From Mesocentrotus franciscanus (taxonomy: Eukaryota > Echinodermata > Echinoidea > Camarodonta > Strongylocentrotidae): a stretch of DNA of 64,000 nucleotides. Below are positions 25,271-37,579 of this stretch, in pieces; within the stretch, counting starts at the first letter, position 1, and the number at the start of each line of letters is the position of its first letter. Made by a program: the position numbers and the translations under genes. The notes beneath the pieces were generated by a model. The model saw only the letters and a list, made by a program, of their open reading frames with translations. It had not been told where the DNA came from and did no database searches. Location of the stretch: NCBI GenBank assembly GCA_037976565.1, contig CP137671.1, positions 27,723,813 to 27,787,812 of the forward strand, written 5' to 3'.

Positions 25271-27784
25271 ATCGGTTTCATCAACGGCAATCAAATAACT
25301 ACAAATCTGAAAGAAACGAAAATATTTAGATCGGAAAGTTATCATTACTTATACCCTAAAACCTGAAATAGCTTTGTAAAAAACAGACATGTCCTCCTTC
25401 TTTGGATATGAACCTTTTTACTTAGGTTCTGATAAGCCATTTTAGTCATCGAAATGTAGTGTAGTTTCCACTTTACTGAACTTTGTATCCAAGACTTATC
25501 ATGCCTATATTAGCAATCTCATTTTCAGTCAATGAATGAATAAGTGACAAGACGGCTAATATCGATTTGACAATTTTACTATCCATTGTAGGCCAATGTA
25601 CCTTAGTTTTTAGACTAGATATTCATATAACTTGTGCATTAATTGAAAACGACTTAAATGAATTAAAACAGATTTTGCATATAATTTTACATAAGCAGCA
25701 CTATCAAACGCCATCAAACTATTGAATTTTGACAATTTGACAAAAAATAAAATAAGAATAAAAAGAAACATCATCCATTTGACTGCCTCTCTTTTAAAAA
25801 AAAAAATTAATTTATTAATGTTTGTTTTGTCTTGTGCTTCCGGGGGGTATCCCTGCATGTTACTGGATACATTTCTATTTCTATTTTGACAACTACCATG
25901 AGCCTTCCCCGAGCAAGGTATACGCCTTTTATCAAAATCGATATGATAATGTACTGGATTGATATCAGTTCAATTCAAAGTAACAATTATTTTATTTTCT
26001 TTCTTTTTTCTCATATCAACAATAGAGCAATTAATCATTTTGAAGAGCATGGTGACACATTGAATAAGCTGTTATATATAGTGAAATTAATTGCTGTAAT
26101 TGTCAGCCTTAGATTAATATCCTGAGGAAACTTGTTATTCTCAAGTTCCCAATCAATTTGGACGCCATGACTGTTGTTTTGAAAGCTGTCAGAGGTTGAA
26201 AGACAATAGGGCTTAAGTTTATTAACTTTTACCTTAACTAAAATATCATTAACTCATAGAGTAAAAATGATTAATTTGGTTTGTAAGCATCGGAAAAACC
26301 ACGTGTGTGGCCGTGTATCAAGGACAATTTCGAAGCAACTGTGCCTTAGAAAAGATACAAAGCATAAGAATTTCTGCGTCGTAATACTTTCTAAAATTAT
26401 GATCCGATATGAATTAGGAATAGGAAGGGGGAGTATGAATGCTAATAGGAATTAGGAATAGGGCATAGGAATTGCAGTTAGGAATAGGGCTGAAAATATG
26501 AATATGAATAGGAAAACGAATGGAATTAAGGAATAGGAATAGGATTAGGAATAGCAATAGCAATAGCAACAAGTACAGGAGAACAGAAACAGCAATAGAA
26601 CAAAAAAAATGGAACAGGAATAGCAATAGGAACAGGAATTAGAACAGGATTAGGAAGAGGAATAGGAATAGGAACAGGAATTGGAACAGGAATAGGGACA
26701 GGAACAGGAATGTAAACCACCCTTTTCCGTGAAGTCGACTTATAAATCAGCATATGCTTCATCCCCACCAGCAAACAAATACATCGGCTTTGAATGTACA
26801 GTGCTCAAATAACCTTTTAATTTGTTTAAATATATAAATAAATAGATGTAAATAATTAAAAACTATGTACAAGTATGTCTTCTTATATTGAACTATTTAG
26901 CGTTGACATAGTTCTACTTCTACCAGCGGATGTGGTAACTTTTAATCTTCTTAGCAACTGCATCTTGTCGAAATATCTGTTTACAGATACATGTATACCG
27001 ATCTGATCCATGCAGTCACTATCGTTGCTAATAAACTTGAAATAAAACTTTTCAACTAGGCCTATGTTTCCTAAATAGATGAGGAACTGATAAGGTATTC
27101 CTATTTAAACGAATTGCCTGAAATAGAGAGATTGACATTTATTTTTGTACATGTATATAGCTTTCACTCTCACACGCGCATGCAATCAGACAAATGCACA
27201 TCCAGTCTGGCTTTTATAATAGATTCCTGAACCCATAGTATTAACTATGCCAATTAAGCTACTCATATAAAAGGCAAATAGCTTTGTCCTATTTCTTGAT
27301 CAGTGCTTGATTACACCTGTGATATATACATTTCATTATCATTCTTAACTTTGTTCAGGCAATGTACGACTTATCTGATATTTCTCGTATGAAAATTTGT
27401 ACCGTTTGTTATGTTACTGAAAAAATGTAGTAAATAAATGAAGATCAAACCTTCGGCTGCATCTGTACTTAGTTTGTTGTTGATAAGAATTCGTGCGTAA
27501 CAATCGTGACAATGGGCCGGAGGTGAAGATTGATTACCTTGTTACCGGGTTTCTCTTTAAAGTTAATCCATAGATTATATGTTGCCATAGCAACTGTTTC
27601 GAAAGGTCGAAGACATTTCATATAATTTATTCCGTGTACATTATTCTGAAACAACCATTCTAAAGCATCTGCCGTACTGTGCCTAACAAGAATGGTTGTA
27701 GTCTCTCATGCACATGCAATCAAAAACATCATGAACATGTTGAAAGTTTTAATGATACTAAATCAAATTCTTTTAAGTTCAACG
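25271..27784. other. Spacer between the two GPCR genes
   Basis: Holds the GGAATA-type repeat at 26410-26712 and otherwise AT-rich sequence with no recognisable gene. Confidence 0.45.
26410..26712. repeat. Degenerate GGAATA/GGAACA simple repeat
   Basis: About 300 bp built from imperfect hexamers GGAATA, GGAACA, GCAATA and GGAATT. The long open frames on the minus strand (Pro/Ile/Val alternations) only reflect the repeat. Confidence 0.85.
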
Positions 27785-27894
27785 ATGACCATGTTGCCAA
27801 TAACACAGTAATTGATGGTGGTGTCTCTTGTTTATAAGGACAGCATCGTTTCAAAATCTCTGGAGTCGGCAACGTAAGTATAAATCTTGATATC

Positions 27895-30315
27895 TTTTTT
27901 TCTTCTTCTCTTTACCTCTTCAGAGGGACTTTATTATTCCATTTCAAAATACATACAGTCTATTTACAAAACAAATAAAACGAAATATATGAATTATATA
28001 CAAGAACAGCATAGTTTCTTAAAAGGATCAATATAACATTTTTATTACTTTCTTAACTTCTTCATTATCGAAGTATTTTATATTTTCTTTGTATTTCAAA
28101 TAATATTTCAATGATGAAATAAAATTATTTATCAACCTCTTTGGATTGGTTTGTACTTCCCCAAAGTTCCGCTTTACGTAATCTTTGTATATAACAAGTT
28201 GTGCATAATTTACCAAGAAATTAAGAAAAGTACATTTTCTGTTATTTATTTTATATTCAATCAATAACATTTTAATTTTCAATTTCAATTTCTGTTTTAA
28301 AAATGAAATATATAATTCTTGAGATAATTTTCCAGAAAACTCTTACCTTCTTGCAATGAAATATATAAAATGCTCAATAGTTTTTTTTCAAGACAAATTT
28401 TACATTCGTTAGACTGTACGATTTTCCATGCAGTAGAGGGCAATACCCTATGAATCCATTTGAAATTATATTGTTTGATATAATTGTCTCTTATCTTATT
28501 AAATTTGAACTGAAATATATCTTTCCAAACAAATGTTCTGGTAGGCCTTCAATATTTTGCCAAAATGGAAACCAACTTTCTCTTTTTTCTTTTCTAGCAT
28601 TATATTATAGTAACTTTTCGCTATAGCACATTCAATGTTTATAACATCTTAAGTTGTTTCAATGTAGATTGTTTAATTGAGATTTGAAGCTTTGTTTAAA
28701 AGTAAATTTTGTAACAAATAGTTTGGGAATGCTTTTTTAAATTTTAAAATTTTGAATAAAAACAAATTCTTTACATCAAAATGTTATTAAATAGAGAGGT
28801 ATCCATCCATGTACCCTGATTTATAACATGTTTAACTTGAAAAATTCTTTCTTTTATTCACGACGGGAAATACAGAGGTTTTTTAAATATCAATTACATT
28901 ATTACTACTATTCCAAAGTATTTCATTGGAAATATTTTTTACATCAAATTTATTTACATAACGAATTTCTGACCATGGGCAAAGCAAATCCATGTAAAAC
29001 ATTAGATTTCTTTTTTTACATATCCTTTTCATGTGTTTAATATGGCAATTATACTGTAAACATAACGGCATCCCACCAACTCTTTCAGTCCAAAATGAAA
29101 ATAATGTCTTCCACATTGCATCATCTGCATCAGAAAACTTATATATCCAAGATAATCTAAGCGAATTAGCTTTCAAAATCAAATCAACCATACCACGCTC
29201 CCTTCTCTTTCTGACTTGATACAAACATTCCGTTTTACTTTTTCACGTCTAGAATTTCATAAATATGAATATATAGTCATATGTAAAGCCTTGTATATAT
29301 GAGTAGGCATTGAGACAGCTGTACCTACATAGACGAGCTGAGGAATTATCAAACATTTTATAATTATTATTTTTCCATAGCAGGTCAGTCGTCTCATTTG
29401 CCAGGTCTTAAGAATATTATTAATTTTTCAACTTTCCCCTCCCAGTTCATATTGCTAACATATTTATCATTTTTACAGACATAAATACCTAAATATTTTA
29501 TTGGTTCTTCTGTAAATTCAATATCATAATTTTCGTATCTAATTCTTCCATTGTCAGTACTTTTGTTGTATTGCAATTAATCTTTGGACCTGCAAAATAT
29601 TCAAAATCATCTAACTCCTTTATAACATTATCTACTGATTCCATTGAATCAACAAATAATGTGGTATCATCTGCAAATTGTGCTATTTTTACTTCGCTAA
29701 CCTTCTGAACTTCTATATCTTTGGTTGTAATATTTATCCCTATTATTTTATTGTTTTCTCGAATTTTATTTGCTAGTATTTCTGCCACTAAGATAAATAA
29801 AGAAGCTGATAATGGGCACCCTTGACAAACGCCCTTTTGAATATAAAATGTTTCTGATAACCACCCATGCTGTGACACCCTACCATGGGCATTTTTGTAT
29901 AAAGCTTTAATCCATCCTATAAAGGAACTTTTAAAATGCATGCGTTTCAATGTCTCAATAAGAAATGAGTGATTTGTATTATCAAACGCCTTTTTGAAAT
30001 CTAAAAACAAAATGATACAGTCCATATTTGTTAATTTACAATAATCAATAACATCTTGTACAAGTCTTATGTTTTCACTTGCCATTCTACCCTTTACAAA
30101 ACCTCTTTGATCGGTTGAAATTATACTTTGTATATTTGGTTGTAGCCGTATTGGAAAAACACGTGCTGCAATTTTATAGTCTATATTTAGGAGAGAAATC
30201 GGTCGCCAATTATCAAGAGACCCCTTGTTGCCCTTTTATACAAAAGAGTAAGAATTGATTGACCTTGTGTGAACGAGAGCCCTTGCCTCTCATACCCTTC
30301 GTTTAAAATAATAAA
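27895..30315 (-). mobile_element. L1-like LINE, 5'-truncated, with 14-bp target-site duplication
   Basis: The 14-mer TAAATCTTGATATC occurs at 27881-27894 and again at 30316-30329, on both sides of the insert. On the minus strand the reading begins with KGNKGSLDNWRPISLLN-type residues (about 30230), continues through DQRGFVKGR (about 30100), FLDFKKAFD and a QFADDTTLF active-site box (29498-30085), and breaks into frameshifted C-terminal pieces at 29394-29576, 28883-29224 and 28028-28288. A T-run at 27895-27901 is the reverse of a poly-A tail. The residues are those of the L1/Tx1 group. It lies in intron 1 of GPCR copy 2, antisense to the gene. Confidence 0.85.
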
Positions 30316-31310
30316 TAAATCTTGATATCAGATTACCCATCAGCAGATGGGAAAATGGTGGAAGGAATGGAAGAACTATAAACCGTAGTGATTATATATT
30401 CCTCTGTACGTGTGCATAATTTTTCTGTAAATTAGTATTGGACGATCAATATATACCCTAATAACGTATTGTATTATATTATGTATAGCCTATAATCTGT
30501 AACACAAAGTAGGTCCTATATTTTAATAACGTTTTTTCCGTAATGGGACCATGGTCTAGGTATTTGTGTATGACAAGTTCTTTTAAAATGAAAACTTGAT
30601 GCAAAAACTAAAAAGAATGTAAAGAAGAACGAGAGAAGAAGAAGAGAAGAAGGAGACGAAATATAATGAGAAAATGAAAATAAGAAACAAAAACTAAAAA
30701 GGATAAAATACGACAGCGAAGAGAGAAAGAGAACAAGAAAAGAGAGGCTGAGCAACACTCACGAAACACATACAGCATAAACATTAGGAAAAAGCCTTTA
30801 AGAAGAAACCGGTGGGAATAATTGTTAACTTTTTTGCATTATTCTTTCACGCATACATTAGAAATTATTAAGAGGTTTTTTTTCCTTCAATAAAACTGCG
30901 TTATGTATTTCATCTCAAGAATGCTTTTATACAAGTTGCCATTTAACCCGAATTGAAATGTAGTTTATTACAATAATATTTAGTAATGTTAATCATAACG
31001 CCATTATTTATGTGTGACGTTATTTAGCTGATTTCAACATTAACACAACATAATTTTGTTTCCAGTTTTTATACCATGACATTCTTCCCTCTATTACTAC
31101 TCCAAAACTTGAACCACAAAGCCTTATCATGATCATACTGGCATCGATATGCCTCAACTCGGCAACCATCTTCGTCATCCTGCGCACGCCCAGTCTGCGG
31201 CAGATTGGCCACAATCTCTTGATTATGAATCTATGCGTGGCTGACCTGGTTGTGGTCTTTGCAGGGATGTCTTTCTCTCTCCTCTCCGTTTTTGATGGAG
31301 GAAACTTCCT

Positions 31311-31469
31311 GGGGGGCATTTCATGAAACAATTAGTCAGTGGTTTTCACCGACTAATATCATTTTCACCGACAATTTTATTGTCACCGACTATTTTTCAG
31401 GCCTCTGATTGGTCAAATTTAGTCAGCGCCGACAGTTGTCGGTGGACAAATGTTAATGAAATGCCCCCC
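31311..31469 (-). mobile_element. 159-bp MITE (family A), inserted in a GPCR exon
   Basis: Reverse-orientation copy of the element at 7497-7655. It starts GGGGGGCATTTCATGAAAC, ends TTAATGAAATGCCCCCC and is exactly the same length. The flanks TTCCT/TGATCTCG join to restore the paralogous exon, with one T (or CT) duplicated. Confidence 0.9.
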
Positions 31470-34209
31470 TGATCTCGCATCCAATGATTTGTAAGGTAAC
31501 AAAGCCACTACCACAAACAAAGCCACTACCACAAACAAAGTACTATCTAAATCTTAATCATCATTTTATTTAGCACCAACATATTACGTCAGCATTATTA
31601 AGTAATTACCAAAGTCGAATACGATAGCGATTTTGTTACACCAATCGTGCTTGAAGACTTTAAAATAAAATTTTATTTACAAATTTATATAGATAAAGTA
31701 AGATTCTGTTTAAAAGATCCTACTATCTATGTACAGCATCATATAGCATTAATTGGTCGTATATACCCTCTGTGACTCTCTTGGACACATATGTAGGCCC
31801 TGTGTTCTAAGGAATATTTCGTTTAAAGGAATCAATCAGATGTATATTTAGCATGATAGTCCTTGAGATGATTTTCGATGTCATCTTTGATAATCCTACC
31901 TAATTGTCTATTTATCGACTTGGCCACATGATCTAATAATTTATTTGATAACTTTCTACAAATATTATACAAAAAGGGTAATCCAATTAATTTCAATATC
32001 TGATCAATCTATTACAGTATCTGAACGGATGTTTGACAATTGCCTTTTCCATCACGAACTTCGCGTTGATATTCTGCATCGCAGTTGATCGTCTGCTTCT
32101 CGTGGTTTTCGCCAAGCATTTCCCGCCAAATAGCAGGCGAATTTACATCATGGTTGCCCTATCCAGGCTATTTGGGCTGTCAATCGCCTCTATCAGAGCT
32201 TCTGGAGTGGTCAGTGGATTCGACTTCAAGCCATCAAGTAAGAGCTGTGTTGCTCCTCTTGCAAGGAATGTCTTTTTGATAGTCAGCGCAGGCGTCCTGG
32301 GATCGATATTCGTCGTGATATATGCATCTATGACGTTCTACATTAAATTTTGGAGAAGCGATCAACTTCTACGAAGACACACATTGGTCAAGTCGAAGTG
32401 GGCTTCGAAGTCGATGGCATCGATGGACAAGGACGCTCCAAAAGCAATGCAGCTCGACGTACAGGTTAGCTAACGTAGTATAGGAATGGGTCGTATGCTC
32501 CAAATAACACCACCCACACACGCACGTCACCCACTTCACACACAGTCACAGGCATCATCGTCATACACACAAAAACAATGCGAACGTGATTTCGACCCTA
32601 CTCAAAGGGCAAAGTACATGATATTAATTTGTAAAAGCTAGTCGGGAGATATTACACGTGCTCCATTTTATGGAAAAGCCAACATTTAGAGCTCCTTATT
32701 ACTTTTATCAACACTCTGAAATCCATGTAAGCCACCTCCATCGCATGATGTGATCTATACAGTACTGGACTTAACTTCGGACTTTCCCGACGAACCTGGG
32801 ACCCCACCGACAAGTACTGCTTTCACTGCTTTGAGTTCCCACAGCCATTATCACTTTCACTCCTACATTATTTTGTTTAACTTGCTTATGTTATTGATTA
32901 TAACAACTAGACGTAAAACATATCATTCATAAACTATGTTTGGCCTATGCAAAAATTGAACTGGTCAAGGAACTATTGACTGACAATTTTCCGAAGCCTA
33001 TAATTTGTTTTCCAGTGCTGCTGAATGTGATAAAACACCCGATCATGATTCCCCCTCATCCCAATCGATATTTTCAGGTGTGAAATATACCTGGCATTAA
33101 ATTTTGTTAAAGAAAATACTTACAAACAATACAATGTTGTCCCAAAGAATATAAGCATGAGCTAATAATTTCAGATCATGTACAAAGTAGGAAACAAAAG
33201 GTACCCATTTTTGTCTTTCTCTTGTCACAAAAGGGTTCTGCTCCCCAAACGAGTTCACCTGTAACACCAGAGAGAAACGAGGAGACATTATCTCCCGTCG
33301 TCCAGGAAATGGTTTTCTCAGATCAGTTGGAGAAGCCTGATGGCGATGAGGGTGATACTAAAGGCAGTTTGCCGAATGGAGGAACATCGGAGACGAAATA
33401 TACGACAAAAGGTCGAACGCACACTATTCAGGCGCACAGGCGGGTCGCTAAAATGGGTAGGTAAAGACAGAGTAATGTACTCAATTGATCAAAATCAATG
33501 TAGGCTATGTCTCATCAATTCTATTGAGTCTCTTTAATTGTTTTTTGTTTGTTTGGAATAACATACATCAGTGACGATGGTAAATTGGTAACATGTCTAC
33601 ATGAAAGTGTGACATGAGTAACTTCATTTATTCATTGACCTTAATTTTTTATTATTTATAGACATGTTACACTATTATTTTTGTTCATATTGAACAGGAA
33701 TGATGCTGATAATTGTGGTGGAGCAAATTAGTTCAATTTCTCAAGTCATATATGAAATATTTCGGCACAATGTTTTTATTACGATGTAATGAGCTACGTG
33801 AGTGTTTCCTTAATGGTAATGGGGGTTTGCTTTTGTTTAAATCTCTTTTCGTAAGGTGTAATCCTCATCTCAGCCTCTACCTTATGTTGGACTCCGAACT
33901 TCATCTACCACGCAGACTGGACATGGGTTCCTAAAGCCCACTGGTTTCGCGTCTTCGCCGTGTGGCTGTCTAACTGTCACACAATTACCGATCCATTCGT
34001 TTATGCCTTCATGAACAGACGAGTCAGAGCCGAGATGTCACGAATGGTGAAACGGGCAAAAAGACAGCTTCTCAGCAAGTGCAGGCGTTATTACTTTTTC
34101 CATGGCTAGCTTTATTATTATTATTATTATTATTTTTTTTTTTTTGGGGGTGATGTGTTTTGCTCATTTTCTACTGAAAGTTAAACCGGATGCCGAGTTT
34201 AAACTTGGT

Positions 34210-34290
34210 CTACACATGACATAATAATAATAATAATTACATTTATAGGGCGCTTAATACAGGTGTTTCTAAGCGCACAGGTGATATTGT
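34210..34290 (+). repeat. SINE-like tail with (TAA)n and 'gggcgctt' core
   Basis: TAATAATAATAATTACATTTATAGGGCGCTTAATACAGG resembles the segments at 2289-2380 and 58830-58898. It lies just 3' of GPCR copy 2. Confidence 0.5.
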
Positions 34291-34399
34291 CTAACTCAGT
34301 ATAATTATACAACATGTTCAATAGCTTAATAAAAGCAACAAAATAAAATAAAATATTACTAGTACAATACATAATATACCATATAATACAATACAATTC

Positions 34400-36136
34400 A
34401 GTTGAATGGAATTAACTACTTGTGTGCGCCTCCAGTATACTATAACTGGTACTATAAACATGTCTCTGGTCGAAAGTTGAGTTAAGGAAATATATCACAG
34501 GATGGCTTGTAGTCCGTCCTGCACCAGGTTTAAATGAAATAATGGCATACGGACCTTTAGAAGCAAACCTATTTCAGATGGTGATTATATATTGACCTTT
34601 AGTCTTGTCTTGTCTTAGGCCTACACTTTACACGTTACTATAGTCTCCCAGTTTGTCGTGAGAAAGCTTGACAACGCTTTTATTTATCTAAATGTAGTCA
34701 CAGATTAGACTTATATATGTATATCATTTGTTTGTATACACCAAGCGTCTTACTAAATTGTATTTTAACAACTTTTAAATGCTGATGCAGTGAAAATGGG
34801 CATAGCTTTCATCTTACGAGAACAAATTCAGCGATTCATATTTTTAAAAAATCGTTTATATTGAAAAAAATAAATCTTTAATTATCCATTTAGGGAAGCG
34901 ATGCCAGGTATATAAACAATTCGTATAGACACTGTGTCAAGTGACACTTGAGTTTTACCTTTGTATACTATAGACAATAGTTTTATTAGTCCTAGTGGGT
35001 CTCAAGTTCAGCTTTTGATATTTTATCATTTTATTTACTAATGATCTATCAAACGATTGCTAAGGTACGTGTGGCAAATGATATAGGCCTAATGAGTCGT
35101 TACCGCAAAGTTGACCTCCCTTCACTTCCACTCATGGAATTGAATACAATCATGAGGCAAGTCGATTAAAACAGTTTAGATTATTCGGGAATTTTTATTG
35201 ATTCGATAGTCATTTTGAATAATCAGTACTCAGCTGTACAAAATATTACAATGAAGAGAATGAAGTATTTATTTCATAGTAAATATTATAGACAGTGGTA
35301 CAAATTATAATAAAAACAAAAGTAGTTATTGAAATGATGATTATAGAAAAACATAAGGGTTGTAGTTTGCATGAACATTCTATCACACTTAATAATATAT
35401 CTAAGCAAACAAAAACATTCAAAAAAAATCTTAAATTACCATAATCTGTTTTTGAAAAGATTTTCATATTCAGTGTGTTACACTTCTGTTGAAGTATACT
35501 GACCAAATCGCGTATAACGAATGTCCCTGAAAAGTTCTATATCAATGGTGAGACGTAAAGATTTTCGTGAAGCGTGATATCCTATTTCGAAGTTTTTTCA
35601 CTTTGTTTGAAACAAAAATGACGTAAGAAGCTATTGTACATGCAATAAGTTATTGACAAATATTTTTCTGACGTATTAATTTCTTTATCCATCCATCAAA
35701 TTGCAAGCGACAATGATTTACACAACACTTATTGAAGAATCGTTCAAATCAACTGACCTTTATGTTAAACTTTCACTGTATACAGTTCAGGCAATATTTT
35801 ATGTAGGAAAACATCAAAAAATAATGTTTATGAGAGAAATATCGGGTTATTATATGTATTTTCTCTCCTATTTATGAACCGGAAGTATTGCCATATTTTT
35901 TAATTTCATCTTATGATTCTCTACTTTGTATATATTTTTAAATCCATAAACTGTTTGAAATAAATTATACGTTTCCCACATAAAGCACCAGCTCTCTTCG
36001 TAAATACAGAGTTGCATTTCATTTCAAAGGTTAATATTCAAGACTTCGTGACAATATATTTCATAAATGGTGGCAACCCTCGTTATAGGACAGACAGGCG
36101 CACTACCATGTTTCTTCAGATAGTACATGTATTTAA
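34400..36136. other. Intergenic, no recognisable gene
   Basis: AT-rich sequence between the GPCR copy 2 stop and the 3' end of the convergent GT92 gene. I see no coding or repeat signal. Confidence 0.45.
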
Positions 36137-37579
36137 TCACGTTTTATATAAATGTTTTCTATACCCATACATGACTACTCTGTCTTTTGTGAAAAGGACC
36201 CATCTATTTATGGCCTTCCATAGCTTTACCATGCTATTGTCTGGAATAAACATGTGAATATGAAAGTTTCTGTGGCGGGGATTCTCACTTCTATAATGCG
36301 CAAGACGTATTTCAGTATGTGGATCCAAGGTGACGCTGTCCCCACCGAGTTTCATGGCGTGGATCTTAAAGTAATGCACCCACTGCGGGCGGATGAAACA
36401 CTTTTCGCGACCACGTCCCTCTCTAGTCGGTTCAGGGCTCCGCCACGGGTTTCTCTCGATGACGGATTTCCCCGACATGATCTCCTTGCCGACGTTGGAC
36501 GGCGGGCGCGAAAAGAACCAGTTCCGAACGCGGACGATGCCGATGGATGGTGGTAACGTTTGCTCAAACTTGTGCATGAAATCGACCAGTCTTGTCTCGG
36601 TCTCGAACATCGGCTGCATGAATTCATCGACGTCAATTTTCAGTATCCACTCCGTGTCGTGACGATGTCGCCAGAGACAGTCGTTTTCGTGAGCGATTTG
36701 AACCTCAAGGTAGGTTTTGGTCGGCGTGAAGGTATGCGACCAGGGGATGACGGTAACGAAACCGAGACTGATGAAGCGATCGAGAACACCGAGTAATGTC
36801 CCATCTTTAGAATTATCGTAAACGTACACGTGGTCGATCCCCATGTAGCGATAGTACAACAACCAATCATCAAAGTACTCATCGACGTTATTCACCATGG
36901 TACAGATGGCAAGGTAGTGGATTTTATTCCAACCAGCCTTACAGAGTGGTACGTTGCGGTAGCTTTGAAATAGAGTTGAATTTTCCACGAGATTCACCTG
37001 AAACCTATCTGGAAGGTTATGCGGTAAGAAGGAGGTAAAATAAATATCAGGGATTGGGCAAGTCATGACGAAAACATACTGAGGTTGTGCACCCATGCTG
37101 CGATCATCGATAATAACTGGATCTACCAACGACACATTTCTGTCTGGAAATTCGCAAATAAATGTCTCGTTGATCCAGGACTCATTCTGGAAAAGAGTGC
37201 CAATGAAAACCACATTTCTGTCGACGACGTCGACGAAAGCGGAATCGATTGTCGGCATGCCCTCGCATTGGATTCGATCCTTGAAGAAGCATCCATCCCC
37301 AAGTGCCCGATGGTTGATCACCTCAATCTTCGCTTTACAGGACGACGGCGGTTGGTCTTTCACTCTTGGCAGAGTCCGACCAACCAGTTGCTTCAGCTGC
37401 ACATCAGAATTATGGACAAATCCAAGACTCGAAAAAGACTTGTCTTGTATCATGAATGACAAGGATGCAATGAAATAAAGGATGATTATCACCACAGCGA
37501 GGACGGACCAAAACCTCCTTTTACATGGTAGGGTTCTTCCAATGCGGAGTGCACCTGAACGAGCTGCTCTGGAGAGCAT
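36137..37579 (-). CDS. Glycosyltransferase family 92 (DUF23) type II membrane protein
   Basis: An uninterrupted frame of 480 residues. A basic N-terminus is followed by one hydrophobic segment at about 23-43, the signal-anchor layout of Golgi enzymes. The GT92 core runs from about 221 to 440: HYLAICTMVNNVDEYFDDWL (221-240), GIDHVYVYDNSKDG (247-260), the Cys at 301 in the ENDCLWRH segment, and the metal/nucleotide-sugar motif KIDVDEF (314-320). N-glycosylation sequons occur in the stem (for example NES at 132 and NET at 138). Known members include beta-1,4-galactosyltransferases such as nematode GALT-1; the substrate here is unknown. The gene has no introns in its coding part, and I see no linked partner gene. 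Confidence 0.9.
   Translation of the reverse strand: MLSRAARSGALRIGRTLPCKRRFWSVLAVVIIILYFIASLSFMIQDKSFSSLGFVHNSDVQLKQLVGRTLPRVKDQPPSSCKAKIEVINHRALGDGCFFKDRIQCEGMPTIDSAFVDVVDRNVVFIGTLFQNESWINETFICEFPDRNVSLVDPVIIDDRSMGAQPQYVFVMTCPIPDIYFTSFLPHNLPDRFQVNLVENSTLFQSYRNVPLCKAGWNKIHYLAICTMVNNVDEYFDDWLLYYRYMGIDHVYVYDNSKDGTLLGVLDRFISLGFVTVIPWSHTFTPTKTYLEVQIAHENDCLWRHRHDTEWILKIDVDEFMQPMFETETRLVDFMHKFEQTLPPSIGIVRVRNWFFSRPPSNVGKEIMSGKSVIERNPWRSPEPTREGRGREKCFIRPQWVHYFKIHAMKLGGDSVTLDPHTEIRLAHYRSENPRHRNFHIHMFIPDNSMVKLWKAINRWVLFTKDRVVMYGYRKHLYKT

Larger units (their letters stand above)
27815..34109 (+). pseudogene. Class A orphan GPCR, copy 2, exon 2 interrupted by a MITE
   Basis: Exons are 27815-27873, 31122-31495 (with the MITE at 31311-31469 inside), 32018-32464, 33234-33456 and 33856-34109. 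They follow the same phases as the upstream paralogue. TM3 starts YLNG at 32018, the DRL motif is kept, CWTP occurs in TM6 and DPFVY in TM7. The C-terminus is extended by six residues because the paralogue's stop is replaced. The insertion after the FDGGNFL codons adds 160 nt, shifts the frame and brings TGA at 31324-31326. Without the insert the exon would be 214 nt, exactly the paralogue's length. In exon 1 the ATG matching the paralogue's start (27785) is followed by TAA at 27809, so a start at 27815 is needed. All other exons are open, which points to a recent or allelic loss, or to removal of the insert by splicing. Confidence 0.75.

Noticed and set aside
26414..26774. Minus-strand Pro/Ile/Val repeat proteins
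   Set aside because: They are produced by the GGAATA simple repeat.
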